Both the position numbers and the translations under genes were made by a program. 64,000 nt of DNA from contig NZ_PXUP01000001.1 of assembly GCF_003324185.1 (NCBI RefSeq), forward strand, positions 186,001-250,000, read 5' to 3'. The notes under the pieces are model-generated. The model was not told the DNA's origin. It saw nothing but the letters and a program-made list of their open reading frames with translations, and did no database searches. Positions 19,201-27,644 of the stretch are shown piece by piece (within the stretch, counting starts at the first letter, position 1; each line of letters begins with the position of its first letter). Origin of the DNA: Faecalibacterium prausnitzii. GTDB taxonomy: Bacteria; Bacillota; Clostridia; Oscillospirales; Ruminococcaceae.

Positions 19201-19332
19201 CCGGTAGCCACTTCCGCGCTGCTGACGGCATTCTTCCGGGGAGAGATATGTATACCCCATGGCCTGCAGCAGTTCCAGCGCAGGCTTTTTGCTGATGTTA
19301 GCTTCGGAGTAAATGGATTTATCGAGGTTCAT
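16225..19332 (-). CDS. hsdR: Type I restriction enzyme R subunit
   Basis: The 1035-residue motor and nuclease subunit cuts unmodified DNA at a distance after ATP-driven translocation. The N-terminal nuclease site is VIECKAPDIPVEQA, the helicase Walker A is GSGKSLTMVMVAKY, the DEAD-like box is VDESHRSNYGKM, and motif VI-like sequence is QAIARTNRLCEGK. The C-terminal domain is helical. AAGGAGGT precedes the ATG. It belongs to a minus-strand operon with hsdM and hsdS, separated from them by two small genes. Confidence 0.95.
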   Translation of the reverse strand: MNLDKSIYSEANISKKPALELLQAMGYTYLSPEECRQQRGSGYRVLLRDVLRGQLRKLNRYTYGGVENEFSAVNIEHAMDDLEIPLTDGLVRTSEKIYDALMLGKSYPETVGEGRLLNFNLKYIDWEDPTQNLYHVTEEFAVESTDGQHDARPDIVLFVNGIPFAVIECKAPDIPVEQAIEQTCRNQQPHYIPQLYAFAQIVMATNKNEVRYATTGTPKKFWSIWKEQDADFLNREMARLTPVRTPTVQDKDIVSLFTPVRLLELTKYFVLFDYNVKKICRYQQYFAVKEILHTVKQRDEKGNRRGGVIWHTQGSGKSLTMVMVAKYLLLELQADHPRVVIVTDRKELDKQITATFAHTRLRPARATNGRHLLGLVTDERVDIVTSIINKFSTAERLDGCNKSRDIFVLVDESHRSNYGKMSHKMRTVFPNACYIGFTGTPLMKSEKNTLKKFGGLIHKYTIQDGVADGAIVPLIYEGRFVEQKVDEKNIDLWFQQTTKRLTESQRDDLARKWSSIRRLTSTDARIKRIALDINEDFCRTYKNTGFKGMVATNYKRDAVRYLEYFEQFGDLNCAVVISAPDLRESVDDADEGADDKVVAYWNRMMQRYGSADDYEEAIKAQYHAGELDLVIVCSKWLTGFDEPLCQVLYLDKELKEHGLLQAIARTNRLCEGKSYGMIVDYRGLIKKLDEAMELYSGAGLENFDGHDLKGVVVDVLSAIGTVRSDYSALMELLSAVPGLTLAGTDAEAVEVFLADSSKREEFYKRLCNFGRSLNLVLNSEKTYEALAVEEREKYIKAFGFFSAVRRSVKPRYGDSIDNREYEPLMQNLLDVHLSVEGLKRITEPVDILDRDAFEKELNELGSLRAKADAIRTRLAKSINTKYQENPAYYENFSKRIKEALELYKARTITEAEYLAKMRDILEDYRTGKSAIAYPDRIRANVHAQAFYGVLTAIFSNERLSVEPDFAAEMALDITTIIEKHSQVDWTHNLTIHDRISQDIDDLFYRYQKEKGLVLSFDVIDMIIENVKTVALRRFA

Positions 19333-19343
19333 GGTGACCTCCT

Positions 19344-19901
19344 TCAGATTTTAAATTTGCTATTCAATCCCAATTCATCAACAAGTGCGTTAATTGCAGC
19401 TTCAGTTTTAATTCGTATTTTTTCATAATCTTTGATTTTGATTCGAAACCACGAAGTTGCAGGAATCACTTCTGATGTCAGATCAAATTTCAATTGCGTA
19501 ATTAGGAGCGCATATGCAGCCATTAGACGCGTTCCATCATCCACTCCCGCCTGTGACGATTGGCGCTCTTTTTCATACGCACATTCCTGAACAACAATTG
19601 CTAGTTTTACGGCGTCGACACTGCCATAAGCAATAATTTTAGATAATATTTTTTCATGTACATCTATAGATTGCTTCGTGATAGTTCTGCTTTTGTTGTG
19701 AAACAACTCATTCATAAATTGACACACATCGTACGGAAGCGTTTCCATAAGCTCGGTAGTGTGCATCACCTTGTCTTTCTTCAATTCATCCTGTACACTC
19801 TTTTTATTCATGAAATAAGTCACAATAAAACCTAGTATCGTAATTGATACTGTGATAATCGTATCAAAATGCTGCTTTACAAATTCTAAAATTCCTTGCA
19901 T
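19344..19901 (-). CDS. Membrane-anchored protein inside the type I R-M operon
   Basis: 185 residues with one N-terminal membrane helix (FDTIITVSITILGFIVTYFM) followed by a soluble helical domain. I chose ATG at 19901 because GGAGG lies directly upstream, inside the preceding small gene. I do not recognise the family. Its position between hsdS and hsdR, 11 bp from hsdR, indicates co-expression. A membrane anchor is unusual in a restriction operon and suggests an accessory defence function (inference). Confidence 0.75.
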   Translation of the reverse strand: MQGILEFVKQHFDTIITVSITILGFIVTYFMNKKSVQDELKKDKVMHTTELMETLPYDVCQFMNELFHNKSRTITKQSIDVHEKILSKIIAYGSVDAVKLAIVVQECAYEKERQSSQAGVDDGTRLMAAYALLITQLKFDLTSEVIPATSWFRIKIKDYEKIRIKTEAAINALVDELGLNSKFKI

Positions 19902-19902
19902 T

Positions 19903-20076
19903 TTAGCACCTCCAAACAATTAACAGCGCCTCTATGGACGACATCAACTCAATCGGATTCCTTGCCTGATCAATTGTTGCCTTTATAATTTCTTTTTGTG
20001 TTTCGGTCAGGGGGCGATTTGTTCGGTCAACAATTTGCTTGCATAGTTCTTTGTATGTTTTTTCTTCTAATGTCAT
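19903..20076 (-). CDS. Small 57-codon gene coupled to hsdS
   Basis: The frame starts MTLEEKTYKELCKQIVDR and ends ...IEALLIVWRC. Its ATG overlaps the hsdS stop in an ATGA, and its last codons contain the ribosome site of the next gene. Coupling on both sides supports a real gene. No function is recognised; the sequence looks helical with no membrane segment. Confidence 0.65.
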   Translation of the reverse strand: MTLEEKTYKELCKQIVDRTNRPLTETQKEIIKATIDQARNPIELMSSIEALLIVWRC

Positions 20077-21239
20077 ATTCGCACGCTCACTTTCCCGGTC
20101 AGCAGCAACTGCATCAGCGCCTTTTTCTTCTGCTTTTCAGCCTCGATGGATTTTTGGAGCAGGTCAATTTCGTGGTCGGCAGTGCTTAAGATTTGAACGA
20201 TTGCTCTTTGTTCAGCCACCTTTGAAGGGATGGACACGCTGATCTTTTTAAAATTCTCATATTTCAAATTTCTTGTATCATCTACAAGTCCTTGGGAAAA
20301 ACGGTAAAAAGAAAAAATCACAGACTGTGTCTTAAAAAGATATGCAAAATAGCGTGAATATACACCCTCCATCGGTGCGAGAATGGTATATGCCGGGCTT
20401 ACAATACCTTCATACTCCGAATAGGCAGAAACGCCTTGCCACATCCGCATGGTATTGTAACCAATATCGCCTGGGCAAATTCTTAGATATTTTGATTTGT
20501 CTTCACTCGAATTGTCTTTTAAATCAAGACAGTCCCTAGGCAAAATTCCTCTTGTGCTTGTTATTGCAAGGAGACCAAGATCACTTCGATTGATTTCAAC
20601 TCGATTTTCAAATAACTCACCGAGCTGTTTTCTCGTCCATTTCTCACAAAATCCCGGCAGCCGCTTTTTCCCGGTCAACAACTGCTGCATCAGATATTTT
20701 TTCTGCTGCTGTTTTTGAGCAAGGAGCTTTTCTTTTAGCTCAATCACTTTGTCCTGTGTGGAGAGGATAGTAGCGATTTTTTGCTGTTCGGGAAGGGGCG
20801 GCAGCTGACAAGTGATGGGCGTAAACGAATCCCAATACAAGCGAAGCCGAAAATCGGTGACACCGTAAGACTGTCGATGGATTGCATGGATCATTCGGGG
20901 CGTTTTCATGCAGTAGTCCATGTACTCCGGCCATATTTTTTCATTAGGTTTTGCCACGATATACGCTGGACTTACAAGTCCAGCCGACCTTACAACGCCA
21001 ATGGCTCCTTGCCATGCACGCATCATGTTGAAAACAAGATCCCCCTTGCGAGCAGTCTTATACTGAGTTTTATCGGCGATTCGTTTTACCTTTTTTCCAA
21101 GCTTGTCTTCATCCAGTTCACCTTCGGAAACTCCTGTATGAATGGATACTGTTAAAATTGGAAGCAACGGGTCGCCCTTTTCTTTTCGTTCCGTGTAAAG
21201 TTCACCGAGCGAGTAAGTGTGTACTATAGGTTGTTGCAT
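20073..21239 (-). CDS. hsdS: Type I restriction enzyme specificity subunit
   Basis: 388 residues with two target-recognition domains, each followed by the conserved helical spacer: PPLPEQQKIATILSTQDK and later KVAEQRAIVQILSTADHEID, each ending in a (L)MQxLLTGK motif. It sets the two half-sites of the DNA target. I chose ATG at 21239 (MQQPIVHTYSLGEL) with GGAAGG upstream; a longer frame to 21311 overlaps the DUF4145 gene. Confidence 0.93.
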   Translation of the reverse strand: MQQPIVHTYSLGELYTERKEKGDPLLPILTVSIHTGVSEGELDEDKLGKKVKRIADKTQYKTARKGDLVFNMMRAWQGAIGVVRSAGLVSPAYIVAKPNEKIWPEYMDYCMKTPRMIHAIHRQSYGVTDFRLRLYWDSFTPITCQLPPLPEQQKIATILSTQDKVIELKEKLLAQKQQQKKYLMQQLLTGKKRLPGFCEKWTRKQLGELFENRVEINRSDLGLLAITSTRGILPRDCLDLKDNSSEDKSKYLRICPGDIGYNTMRMWQGVSAYSEYEGIVSPAYTILAPMEGVYSRYFAYLFKTQSVIFSFYRFSQGLVDDTRNLKYENFKKISVSIPSKVAEQRAIVQILSTADHEIDLLQKSIEAEKQKKKALMQLLLTGKVSVRI

Positions 21240-21282
21240 GATTGTCAGCCTTCCATATTTGGTAGAATCATTTACGATTCGT

Positions 21283-21900
21283 TTATTCCTCAAGCTCATT
21301 CGGCAACTCATAGATAAACATTAAAAGTGATGATAAAAATGTTATAACCCTTTTGGTCTCTTCTTTTTCCTTTATGACAATTTCATGATTGGCAACATTA
21401 CCTGTTTTTCGGATATAGTCTACCCACTTTTTTCCGTTTGGTGGAATAAAGTTGCGTTCCTCCAAATAGTTCACATACTTGGCAAACGAAAGTCCTTCAA
21501 CAGACCCTTGTTCCACGGCAATATGCATCAGCAGTGTTCTCGCAATCATCTGCGAAGCTGTATAACATTGATTCGCATAACAAGTACGGCATTCATCATA
21601 CAGTTTCGCTATACTATCCGGAAGATTCTTGATAGTTCTTCCCCAAAGCTCTCCTGGAATAGTTTCCTCGGTTTCAGTATAAAAGATTGTGGGGCAGCCA
21701 CATAATGGACATTCATAAATTGTAGCCAAACATGTTCCATAGCTGGACGGCGCATTATCCGCACGATAAATCATGTTAAATCCACTATTTGGAGCAACAG
21801 TGTTTTCACAGTATCCACACTTAATAGATCGCACTTTAATTCCATCCGATTGCGAAAAATGAATATGGCTCGCATCGTAATTTTTGAAGAAATTTTTCAT
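21283..21900 (-). CDS. DUF4145-like protein in the type I R-M operon
   Basis: This 205-residue protein has two CxxC pairs (IKCGYCEN, YECPLCGCP) that look like a zinc ribbon. The C-terminal helical part (SFAKYVNYLEERNFIPP...VDYIRKTGNVANHE) matches the DUF4145 pattern often found near restriction genes. The exact role is unknown. It sits between hsdM and hsdS. Confidence 0.75.
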   Translation of the reverse strand: MKNFFKNYDASHIHFSQSDGIKVRSIKCGYCENTVAPNSGFNMIYRADNAPSSYGTCLATIYECPLCGCPTIFYTETEETIPGELWGRTIKNLPDSIAKLYDECRTCYANQCYTASQMIARTLLMHIAVEQGSVEGLSFAKYVNYLEERNFIPPNGKKWVDYIRKTGNVANHEIVIKEKEETKRVITFLSSLLMFIYELPNELEE

Positions 21901-21932
21901 TTACTTTGTCCTTTTTCAAATTAATGTATCCA

Positions 21933-23480
21933 TTACAGCCCCAGCTCATCCAGATACTTTTTCATCTGCTCCTGTACCTGTGCCAGCTCAGCTTCGATAT
22001 CCGCAATATTTTTCTTCACCGCCTGAATATCCACCGGAGCTTCCTCTTCAAAAGTATCCACATAGCGGGGAATGTTCAGATTATAGTCGTTCTCCCGGAT
22101 TTCATCCAGCGTCGCACGATAGCTGTACTTCGGCGTGGTTTCACGCTTTTTGTAGGCATCCACAATTTTCTGGATGTCCGTGTCTCGCAGAAGGTTCTGG
22201 TTCTTGCCTTTCTCGAAGTTGCCCTCTGCGGAAGCGTCGATGAACAGAACATTATCGACACCTCGGCTAATGCGATCCTTGCGGAACACCAGAATGCAGG
22301 CCGGAATACCCGTGCCATAAAACAGGTTGGCAGGCAGACCGATCACAGCATCCAGAAGGTTGTGTTCAACAATCTGGCGGCGAATTTTGCCCTCGCTCGC
22401 ACCACGGAACAGTACACCGTGGGGCAGCACGACAGCCATTCGGCCATGACTGTGGTCAAGGCTGTTGAGCATATGCAGAACAAAAGCATAATCACCCTTG
22501 GAAGATGGTGGAACGCCCCAATCAAAGCGCCCCCATGGATCCAGAGAAGCGTTCATTTTTTCCGGCTTTTTTCCCTTGGCATCCAGAACCGCATTGGAAA
22601 GGAAGCCGCTGTCCCATTTGTCCAAACTGAATGGCGGGTTTGCTACAATGCACTGGAACAACATTAGATTATCGTTTTCGATGTTCTGCGGATTGCTCAG
22701 GGTATCGCCCTGCCAGATGCGGGCATCGTCTACCTCGTGCAGGAACATATTCATCTTGCACAGAGCCCATGTCTGTGCGTTTAATTCCTGACCGTAAACT
22801 GCCACTTTTCCGTCCGGCACGCGCTTGCATGCCTTGAGCAGGAGACCACCGCTGCCGCAGGTCGGGTCATAGATACGGTCATTTTCCTGCGGATCTACCA
22901 ATGCCGCTGCCAGTTCGGAGACCTTGCTCGGCGTAAAGAACTCTCCGCCCTTCTTGCCGGCGTCCGAAGCAAAGTTGCCGATCATATATTCGTAGGCATC
23001 ACCGATAATGTCAGAACCGTCCAGCGCAGAAGAACGCAGGTCAAGTCCGTGGAAGTCTTCCAGCAGGTTGCAGAGGGTCGCATTTTTTGCCTTGATGTCT
23101 GTACCAAAGTCCACATTGGAGTTGAAATCGATGGAGCGAAACACGTTCCGAAGCTTGCTGCTGTTATGATCTTCAATAGAAGCCAGTGCCGTGTTGATCT
23201 TCAGCCCGATTTCGGAATCATGGCGATTTTTATAAAGGTACCCAAACGTAGATGTATCATCCAGCTTAAAACGCTCACGGCTCATGGCACGCTCGACACG
23301 GCGTTCATCACCGTCGTATTGCTCCCGGTATTGCTCTCGCTTTTCCTCCGAAACGTCGCTCAGATATTTTACGAACAGCATGGAAAGAATGTAGTCCTTA
23401 TAACGGGAACTGTCAATTTTACCGCGAAAGCTGTCGCAGGCGTTCCAAAGAACGCGTTCGATTTCTGATTTTGTCGTCAT
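21933..23480 (-). CDS. hsdM: Type I restriction-modification DNA methyltransferase subunit
   Basis: This 515-residue N6-adenine methyltransferase modifies host DNA together with HsdS. It has an N-terminal HsdM helical domain, the SAM-binding motif DPTCGSGGLLL, and the catalytic NPPFSLDKW. The C-terminal coiled segment (DIEAELAQVQEQMKKYLDEL) is typical. GGAAAGGAT precedes the ATG. The half-size S gene ends 5 bp upstream. Confidence 0.95.
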   Translation of the reverse strand: MTTKSEIERVLWNACDSFRGKIDSSRYKDYILSMLFVKYLSDVSEEKREQYREQYDGDERRVERAMSRERFKLDDTSTFGYLYKNRHDSEIGLKINTALASIEDHNSSKLRNVFRSIDFNSNVDFGTDIKAKNATLCNLLEDFHGLDLRSSALDGSDIIGDAYEYMIGNFASDAGKKGGEFFTPSKVSELAAALVDPQENDRIYDPTCGSGGLLLKACKRVPDGKVAVYGQELNAQTWALCKMNMFLHEVDDARIWQGDTLSNPQNIENDNLMLFQCIVANPPFSLDKWDSGFLSNAVLDAKGKKPEKMNASLDPWGRFDWGVPPSSKGDYAFVLHMLNSLDHSHGRMAVVLPHGVLFRGASEGKIRRQIVEHNLLDAVIGLPANLFYGTGIPACILVFRKDRISRGVDNVLFIDASAEGNFEKGKNQNLLRDTDIQKIVDAYKKRETTPKYSYRATLDEIRENDYNLNIPRYVDTFEEEAPVDIQAVKKNIADIEAELAQVQEQMKKYLDELGL

Positions 23481-23485
23481 AGTCG

Positions 23486-24073
23486 TTATCCTTTCCTCTG
23501 TGCGTAATTCATTTGTTCCAGCATCGCCTCATAGCAGCTTCGCTTTTCAGCTTCCAACTTACGCAGAAGGCGTAGTTCCTGCTGTGCCAGCAAGCGAAGC
23601 GCTTCCATCTGGCGTTGTATTTCCGGCGATGGCAGCTGAAGCTCCAAGCGGCAAAAATACCTTGCGTTTACGGAGCTGATCATACTTTTTGTGGTATTTT
23701 GATAGATCTGCCTTTTTGCCTTCGGCGTGTTCAGATACCAATAAAGATACCCCGGCATAAGCTCTGTTCCCCGAATGCGAATTACGACAAAATTCGACGT
23801 GATCACCAAGTTGCGTGTGGTGTCGTCAATCAAAACTGCTGTGTAGGGGGCAGTCAAGCGCACTACAATGTCATTTGGCTGCGTCAGATAGTCCATGGAC
23901 AATGGTTCTTTCGCAAAGTACGGCTCCAATTCAGCAGGATCAATCTCGCCTTCCGCTTTTACCGCCCGTAGACTAAGCTGGTGGTATCGTATCGCCTGCG
24001 GGGAGTCGGAGCTTGCCTGTTTTCGAGAAAGGACAAGTCCGCTACGGATATCTGCAATTTCTCCAAGATTCAT
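23486..24073 (-). CDS. Half-size HsdS-like specificity protein
   Basis: 195 residues with one target-recognition domain (MNLGEIADIRSGLVLSRKQ...LQLPSPEIQRQMEALRLLA) and one C-terminal helix. A full HsdS has two of each. It is the first gene of the operon, with GAGGTG upstream. It could pair as a dimer or compete with the full-length HsdS at 20073-21239. Alternatively it is an orphan left by recombination; its reading frame is intact. Confidence 0.8.
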   Translation of the reverse strand: MNLGEIADIRSGLVLSRKQASSDSPQAIRYHQLSLRAVKAEGEIDPAELEPYFAKEPLSMDYLTQPNDIVVRLTAPYTAVLIDDTTRNLVITSNFVVIRIRGTELMPGYLYWYLNTPKAKRQIYQNTTKSMISSVNARYFCRLELQLPSPEIQRQMEALRLLAQQELRLLRKLEAEKRSCYEAMLEQMNYAQRKG

Positions 24074-24158
24074 TTCACACCTCAGTTGTCACGTGCAATA
24101 AAGAACAAAAGCTTTTGAAAAAGAAAGCCAGAGCGGATTTCACTCTGTCATTGGGCTA

Positions 24159-24188
24159 AGTATACTCTGCTTTGATTATCAATGTCAA
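24159..24188 (-). promoter_or_regulatory. Promoter of the type I R-M operon
   Basis: Minus-strand TTGACA (24183-24188), 18-bp spacer, TATACT (24159-24164), about 85 nt upstream of the first gene. Confidence 0.75.
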
Positions 24189-24322
24189 GTGCTTTTTACA
24201 AATTCATTTGTCATAATTTAAAATAACATCATTTTGGACTTATCAAATTTCACCGTTTCCCTGATCTGACCCACATGACACTATAGCATCGTAGAATCAG
24301 GTCGGATTTTTATTTTTGCTTC

Positions 24323-24334
24323 ATTGTATACAAT
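24323..24334. promoter_or_regulatory. 12-bp perfect palindrome, operator candidate
   Basis: ATTGTATACAAT in the otherwise gene-free 24189-24425 region, about 90 bp upstream of the ParB-like gene. It may be an operator or overlap a -10 box. Confidence 0.4.
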
Positions 24335-24425
24335 ACATGGACTAAGAGGGTGGGTAACATGGACTACGAGTCCATAAACTTTTTCCGCAGAAACCGGTAC
24401 ACTGTTGTCAAAGGAGGCGAACAAT

Positions 24426-24905
24426 ATGCTGAAACTAAGCAGTCTCAAAATAGACCCCGAGTTTTCCGCTCAAATTTTGCCGCTGAGTTTTGATGAACTC
24501 CAGCAGCTTAAAATGAACATGATTCGAGACGGAAAGCTCACAGACCCGATCATTGTGTGGAACAAAACCATTCTGGACGGGCACACCCGCTACCGCATCC
24601 TGAAAAAGCACGGCTTTATCAAGTTTGAAGTGGAAGAAATCCAACTTGCGAACAAGTACGAAGCGCTTGCATGGATCTGCAAAAATCAGCTTGGCCGCAG
24701 AAATCTCAGCCCGGAACGAAAGAAGTTTCTTCTGGGCAAAGAGTATGAATCAACCAAGCTGGCAGTGGGCGGGCAGCCCGGAAATTGCAATAAAGTAAAT
24801 CGATGTGATCAAAATGATCACATCGATTCAGAAAAACGCACTTGCGAACGAATCGCCGTAGAACATGGTGTTGGGTCTGCGACGGTACGACGTGCCGAAA
24901 AGTGA
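24426..24905 (+). pseudogene. ParB-like nuclease-domain protein, C-terminally truncated
   Basis: 159 residues. The ParB/Srx N-terminal domain is visible (DELQQLKMNMIRDGKLTDPIIVW, then DGHTRYRILKKHG), followed by a helical region and a helix-turn-helix-like IAVEHGVGSATVRRAEK. The frame stops there, where family members continue into a longer tail. AAAGGAGG precedes ATG 24426. Downstream fragments look like remains of replication genes, so I treat it as a truncated relic. Confidence 0.6.
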
Positions 24906-25004
24906 GCGAGATAAGCAGCTTGCTTCCTCTACGAAAAGCCCTTCCGTGAAGGTCGAATCTTTTGATGATGACGGAAGTCGATTTCTGATCGGCATTTCCA
25001 AAAA

Positions 25005-25286
25005 ATGCAAGGGCACAAAAGGGCACTGACCGAAAGTGATCAAAAAGCCCTGAAAAAATCTGTTGAAGCACCTGCGGATCATTCCATCCACATCGCTGCG
25101 ATTGAAGGTGCTTATGACGCCTTTATCGAGAATTGGGAACTCACGTTTCGTGAGTACCCAGATCTTCTGACAGGCCAGGAAAACTGGAAGCAAATTGAAA
25201 AGTATTCTGACAATCTGCAGCGCTATCTGGAATTTATCCGCTCGAAGCACTTGAAAATGCTGGAATCGCAGAGACAGGGAGGGTGA
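25005..25286 (+). CDS. Hypothetical 93-residue protein
   Basis: Open frame with a sensible, charged helical sequence (SIHIAAIEGAYDAFIENWELTFREYPDLLTGQENW). The start is uncertain and there is no good ribosome site. It lies in a decayed replication region and overlaps the next frame by 4 bp. Function unknown. Confidence 0.45.
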   Translation: MQGHKRALTESDQKALKKSVEAPADHSIHIAAIEGAYDAFIENWELTFREYPDLLTGQENWKQIEKYSDNLQRYLEFIRSKHLKMLESQRQGG

Positions 25287-25600
25287 TTGGCTTGTTTGAT
25301 GATTTGACCGTTTGTACTCCGCTACCCCGGTATCTGCCATTTCCAAAGTTTTTGCTGGACGCTCAATTAAGCCCTAGCAGATACCGCAGCCAAAAACCGC
25401 TGATCGTCACCACCAACCTGCCGCTGAACGAGATACGGCATCCACAGGATACTGCTCACGCCCGCATTTATGACCGCCTTCTGGAAATGTGCGTTCCAAT
25501 TTCCTGCATCGGGGCAAGTCTTCGCAAAGAGAACGCACAGAAAAAGTTGGAATCCATGAAATCGTTGATCGGCTGGTTCACTAAACGAATATGCACCTGA
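25283..25600 (+). pseudogene. Chimeric remnant of a Rep-type protein and a DnaC-like loader
   Basis: The first 30 residues (LFDDLTVCTPLPRYLPFPKF) resemble the N-terminus of plasmid-type replication initiators. From about residue 35 (KPLIVTTNLPLNEIRHPQ, then YDRLLEMCVPI) the sequence is the C-terminal part of a DnaC-like helicase loader, without its Walker A region. The most economical reading is an in-frame deletion joining two neighbouring genes. Confidence 0.65.
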
Positions 25601-25616
25601 CAAAAGGAGGACAGCA

Positions 25617-25907
25617 ATGACCGAAACTGTGAAATCTTTGTATTATACGAAAAATATCTTGCAGACCATTCCGAATAACGATACAATGGAAGTGGTCACT
25701 CAAACCAATGCCGTCAAGTCTCCGACTGACAGCCTGAAAGCCACAACACTGGTGTACACGGTGGAAGAGATCGCGCAGATGCTGTCCATCAGCCTGCGTT
25801 CTGCCTACAACCTGTGCAACAGCACGACCGAATTTCGTGTTCTGCGGGTCGGCGGAAGCATCCGCATCCCGAAAGACCGCTTCGATGCGTGGCTCCGGGC
25901 AGCTTGA
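25617..25907 (+). CDS. xis: Excisionase-type helix-turn-helix protein
   Basis: 96 residues. The C-terminal half (YTVEEIAQMLSISLRSAYNL...VLRVGGSIRIPKDRFDAWL) is the MerR-like excisionase fold that helps an integrase remove an element. AAGGAGG precedes the ATG. Int follows after 15 bp. A sister copy lies at 41758-42057. Confidence 0.85.
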   Translation: MTETVKSLYYTKNILQTIPNNDTMEVVTQTNAVKSPTDSLKATTLVYTVEEIAQMLSISLRSAYNLCNSTTEFRVLRVGGSIRIPKDRFDAWLRAA

Positions 25908-25922
25908 AAAAGGAGATAACGT

Positions 25923-27308
25923 ATGGCATATATTACGAAACGCGGCAGCTCCTATGGTGTCCGCTATACTTACCAAGACGAGCAGGGTAAAAACTGCAAC
26001 AAATGGGAAAGTTTTTCCACGAAAGAGGAGGCAACGAACCGAAAGAAACAGATCGAGCATGAACTGGCGGCCGGAACCTTTCTGATTCCGTCCACCATCA
26101 CCGTCAAAGAGTTTTTGATGGAGTGGCTTCCCAAGCAATGCAACAAGCACAAGTGGGCACCCTGCACCTATCAATCCAATCTGGGAACCGTCCAGAACCT
26201 CATTATTCCGTATATCGGCGATATGCAGATGCAAAAGCTCAAGCCTTACCATCTGGAAGACCTGTATTCTACCCTCAGCAAAACGCCCTGCGGCCAGTAT
26301 CTTGAGGGCAAAAAGCAGGTACTCTCGGAAAAACAACAGCAGCGGTTTCTCTCCGGCACGACCATCCACGAGGTACACCGCCTGCTGCGGACAGCGTTCC
26401 AGTATGCGGTGGAGTGGGGCATCCTCATCAAAAGCCCCGTTCCGGTGGACAGCCCCAAAAAGTCAATTCAAGAGCGTGCCATCTGGGATGCGGACGAGAT
26501 GTGGGCCGCACTTGCCAGCATGGAGGACCCGATTCTGCATCTGGCTGTTCACCTCGCACTGGTGGGCGCACTGCGTGAGGGCGAAGTCGCTGGTCTGACC
26601 CCGGAAGATCTTGATTTTGAGGGAGTGGACGGCACCGGCACATTCCGCATCAACAAGTGTATGCAGCGTGTCCAAAAGATATCGCTGGCAAAAACGAGCA
26701 AGGACTGCATCTTGCAAGAATTTGAAGATAAGCGTGAGGGCAGTACCACAACGCTGGTGCTCAAAAAGACCAAAACAGCATCTTCCAACCGAACCATTTT
26801 CATGACAGCCGTGTTGAAAGAGGAATTGAAGCACTGGCTAAAGCGTCTGGAAATGGACGAAGCTGTTGACCCGGAACGCTACCGCAACAGTGGGATGCTC
26901 CTGCGCCTGCCCAACGGTTTGGCGGTAGAGCCGATCCTCATCCGCAAGAAGTTCATCAAGTGGCAGGACGAACACCCGGAGTTCACCCGCATCGTGTTCC
27001 ATGGCCTGCGGCATTCCAGTGCCACCTACCAGCTGATGATCTCCGGCGGCGATGTGAAAGCGGTACAGGGCACAACGGGCCATGCCAGCGCTAATCTTCT
27101 GGTCAACACCTATGCACACATCCAGCAGGATTCCCGCAAAAAGCTGGGCAAAAAGTTCGAGGAAGGCTTCTACAAGCCGGGAGCAACACTTGTGCAGGCT
27201 GCCCCGGTTGAAGCAGAGCCGACCATCTCCGTGTTGGCACTGTTGGAGCTTCTGAAGGACGCAGACCCCTCTGTAAAAGCGCAGCTTCGCCTTGCTCTGC
27301 TGACCTGA
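25923..27308 (+). CDS. int: Tyrosine-type site-specific integrase (element 1)
   Basis: 461 residues: an AP2-like arm-binding N-terminus (YITKRGSSYGVRYTYQDEQG), an SAM-like core-binding domain, and a catalytic domain with Arg218 (ALREGE), HGLRH at 360-364, and nucleophile Tyr397 (NTYAH). It should insert and excise the element at the 3' end of tRNA-Lys; an att copy begins 112 bp downstream. The layout and residue numbering match the integrase at 42072-43475. Confidence 0.93.
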   Translation: MAYITKRGSSYGVRYTYQDEQGKNCNKWESFSTKEEATNRKKQIEHELAAGTFLIPSTITVKEFLMEWLPKQCNKHKWAPCTYQSNLGTVQNLIIPYIGDMQMQKLKPYHLEDLYSTLSKTPCGQYLEGKKQVLSEKQQQRFLSGTTIHEVHRLLRTAFQYAVEWGILIKSPVPVDSPKKSIQERAIWDADEMWAALASMEDPILHLAVHLALVGALREGEVAGLTPEDLDFEGVDGTGTFRINKCMQRVQKISLAKTSKDCILQEFEDKREGSTTTLVLKKTKTASSNRTIFMTAVLKEELKHWLKRLEMDEAVDPERYRNSGMLLRLPNGLAVEPILIRKKFIKWQDEHPEFTRIVFHGLRHSSATYQLMISGGDVKAVQGTTGHASANLLVNTYAHIQQDSRKKLGKKFEEGFYKPGATLVQAAPVEAEPTISVLALLELLKDADPSVKAQLRLALLT

Positions 27309-27375
27309 ATTGCAAAAAATAGCACGGATTGCAGAGTAATTCACGGACTTACTCCATCTGACACGAAAAATGCGG

Positions 27376-27408
27376 ACCGTGCAAAAACCGTGCAGAGACC
27401 GTGCAAAT
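27376..27408 (+). repeat. Integrase arm-type sites, right end of element 1
   Basis: Three perfectly spaced 11-mers of the form ACCGTGCARAR at 27376, 27387 and 27398, between int and the att copy. Confidence 0.6.
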
Positions 27409-27420
27409 GGCGTATAAAAA

Positions 27421-27505
27421 GAAAATCCCACGAGGAATCTTGCGATTCTTCGTGGGATTTTGGTGCGCTCGAGGGAACTCGAATCCCTGGCCCTCTGATT
27501 AAAAG
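27421..27505 (+). repeat. att site, left copy (85 bp)
   Basis: Matches 43591-43675 with two differences. It contains the tRNA-Lys 3' part through the anticodon-loop region plus the downstream hairpin terminator. The tRNA is not complete here: the sequence diverges after TTAAAAG. This is the junction between the two integrated elements. Confidence 0.9.
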
Positions 27506-27644
27506 AATCCAAGGTGCATCATTCGTCAAATTTTAAAAGTTCGAAGAAGCGTTATTTTTATCGCATCATCGCAAAACACGCCTTTGCACACACCGCATTG
27601 TTTGCATACAGTGTAATACTTTGCAACCGTTATCCAGCTATTCA

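Noticed and set aside
27421-27505. A second tRNA-Lys gene
   Set aside because: Only the 3' part is present. The sequence diverges after the anticodon-loop region, so it is an att copy rather than a tRNA.
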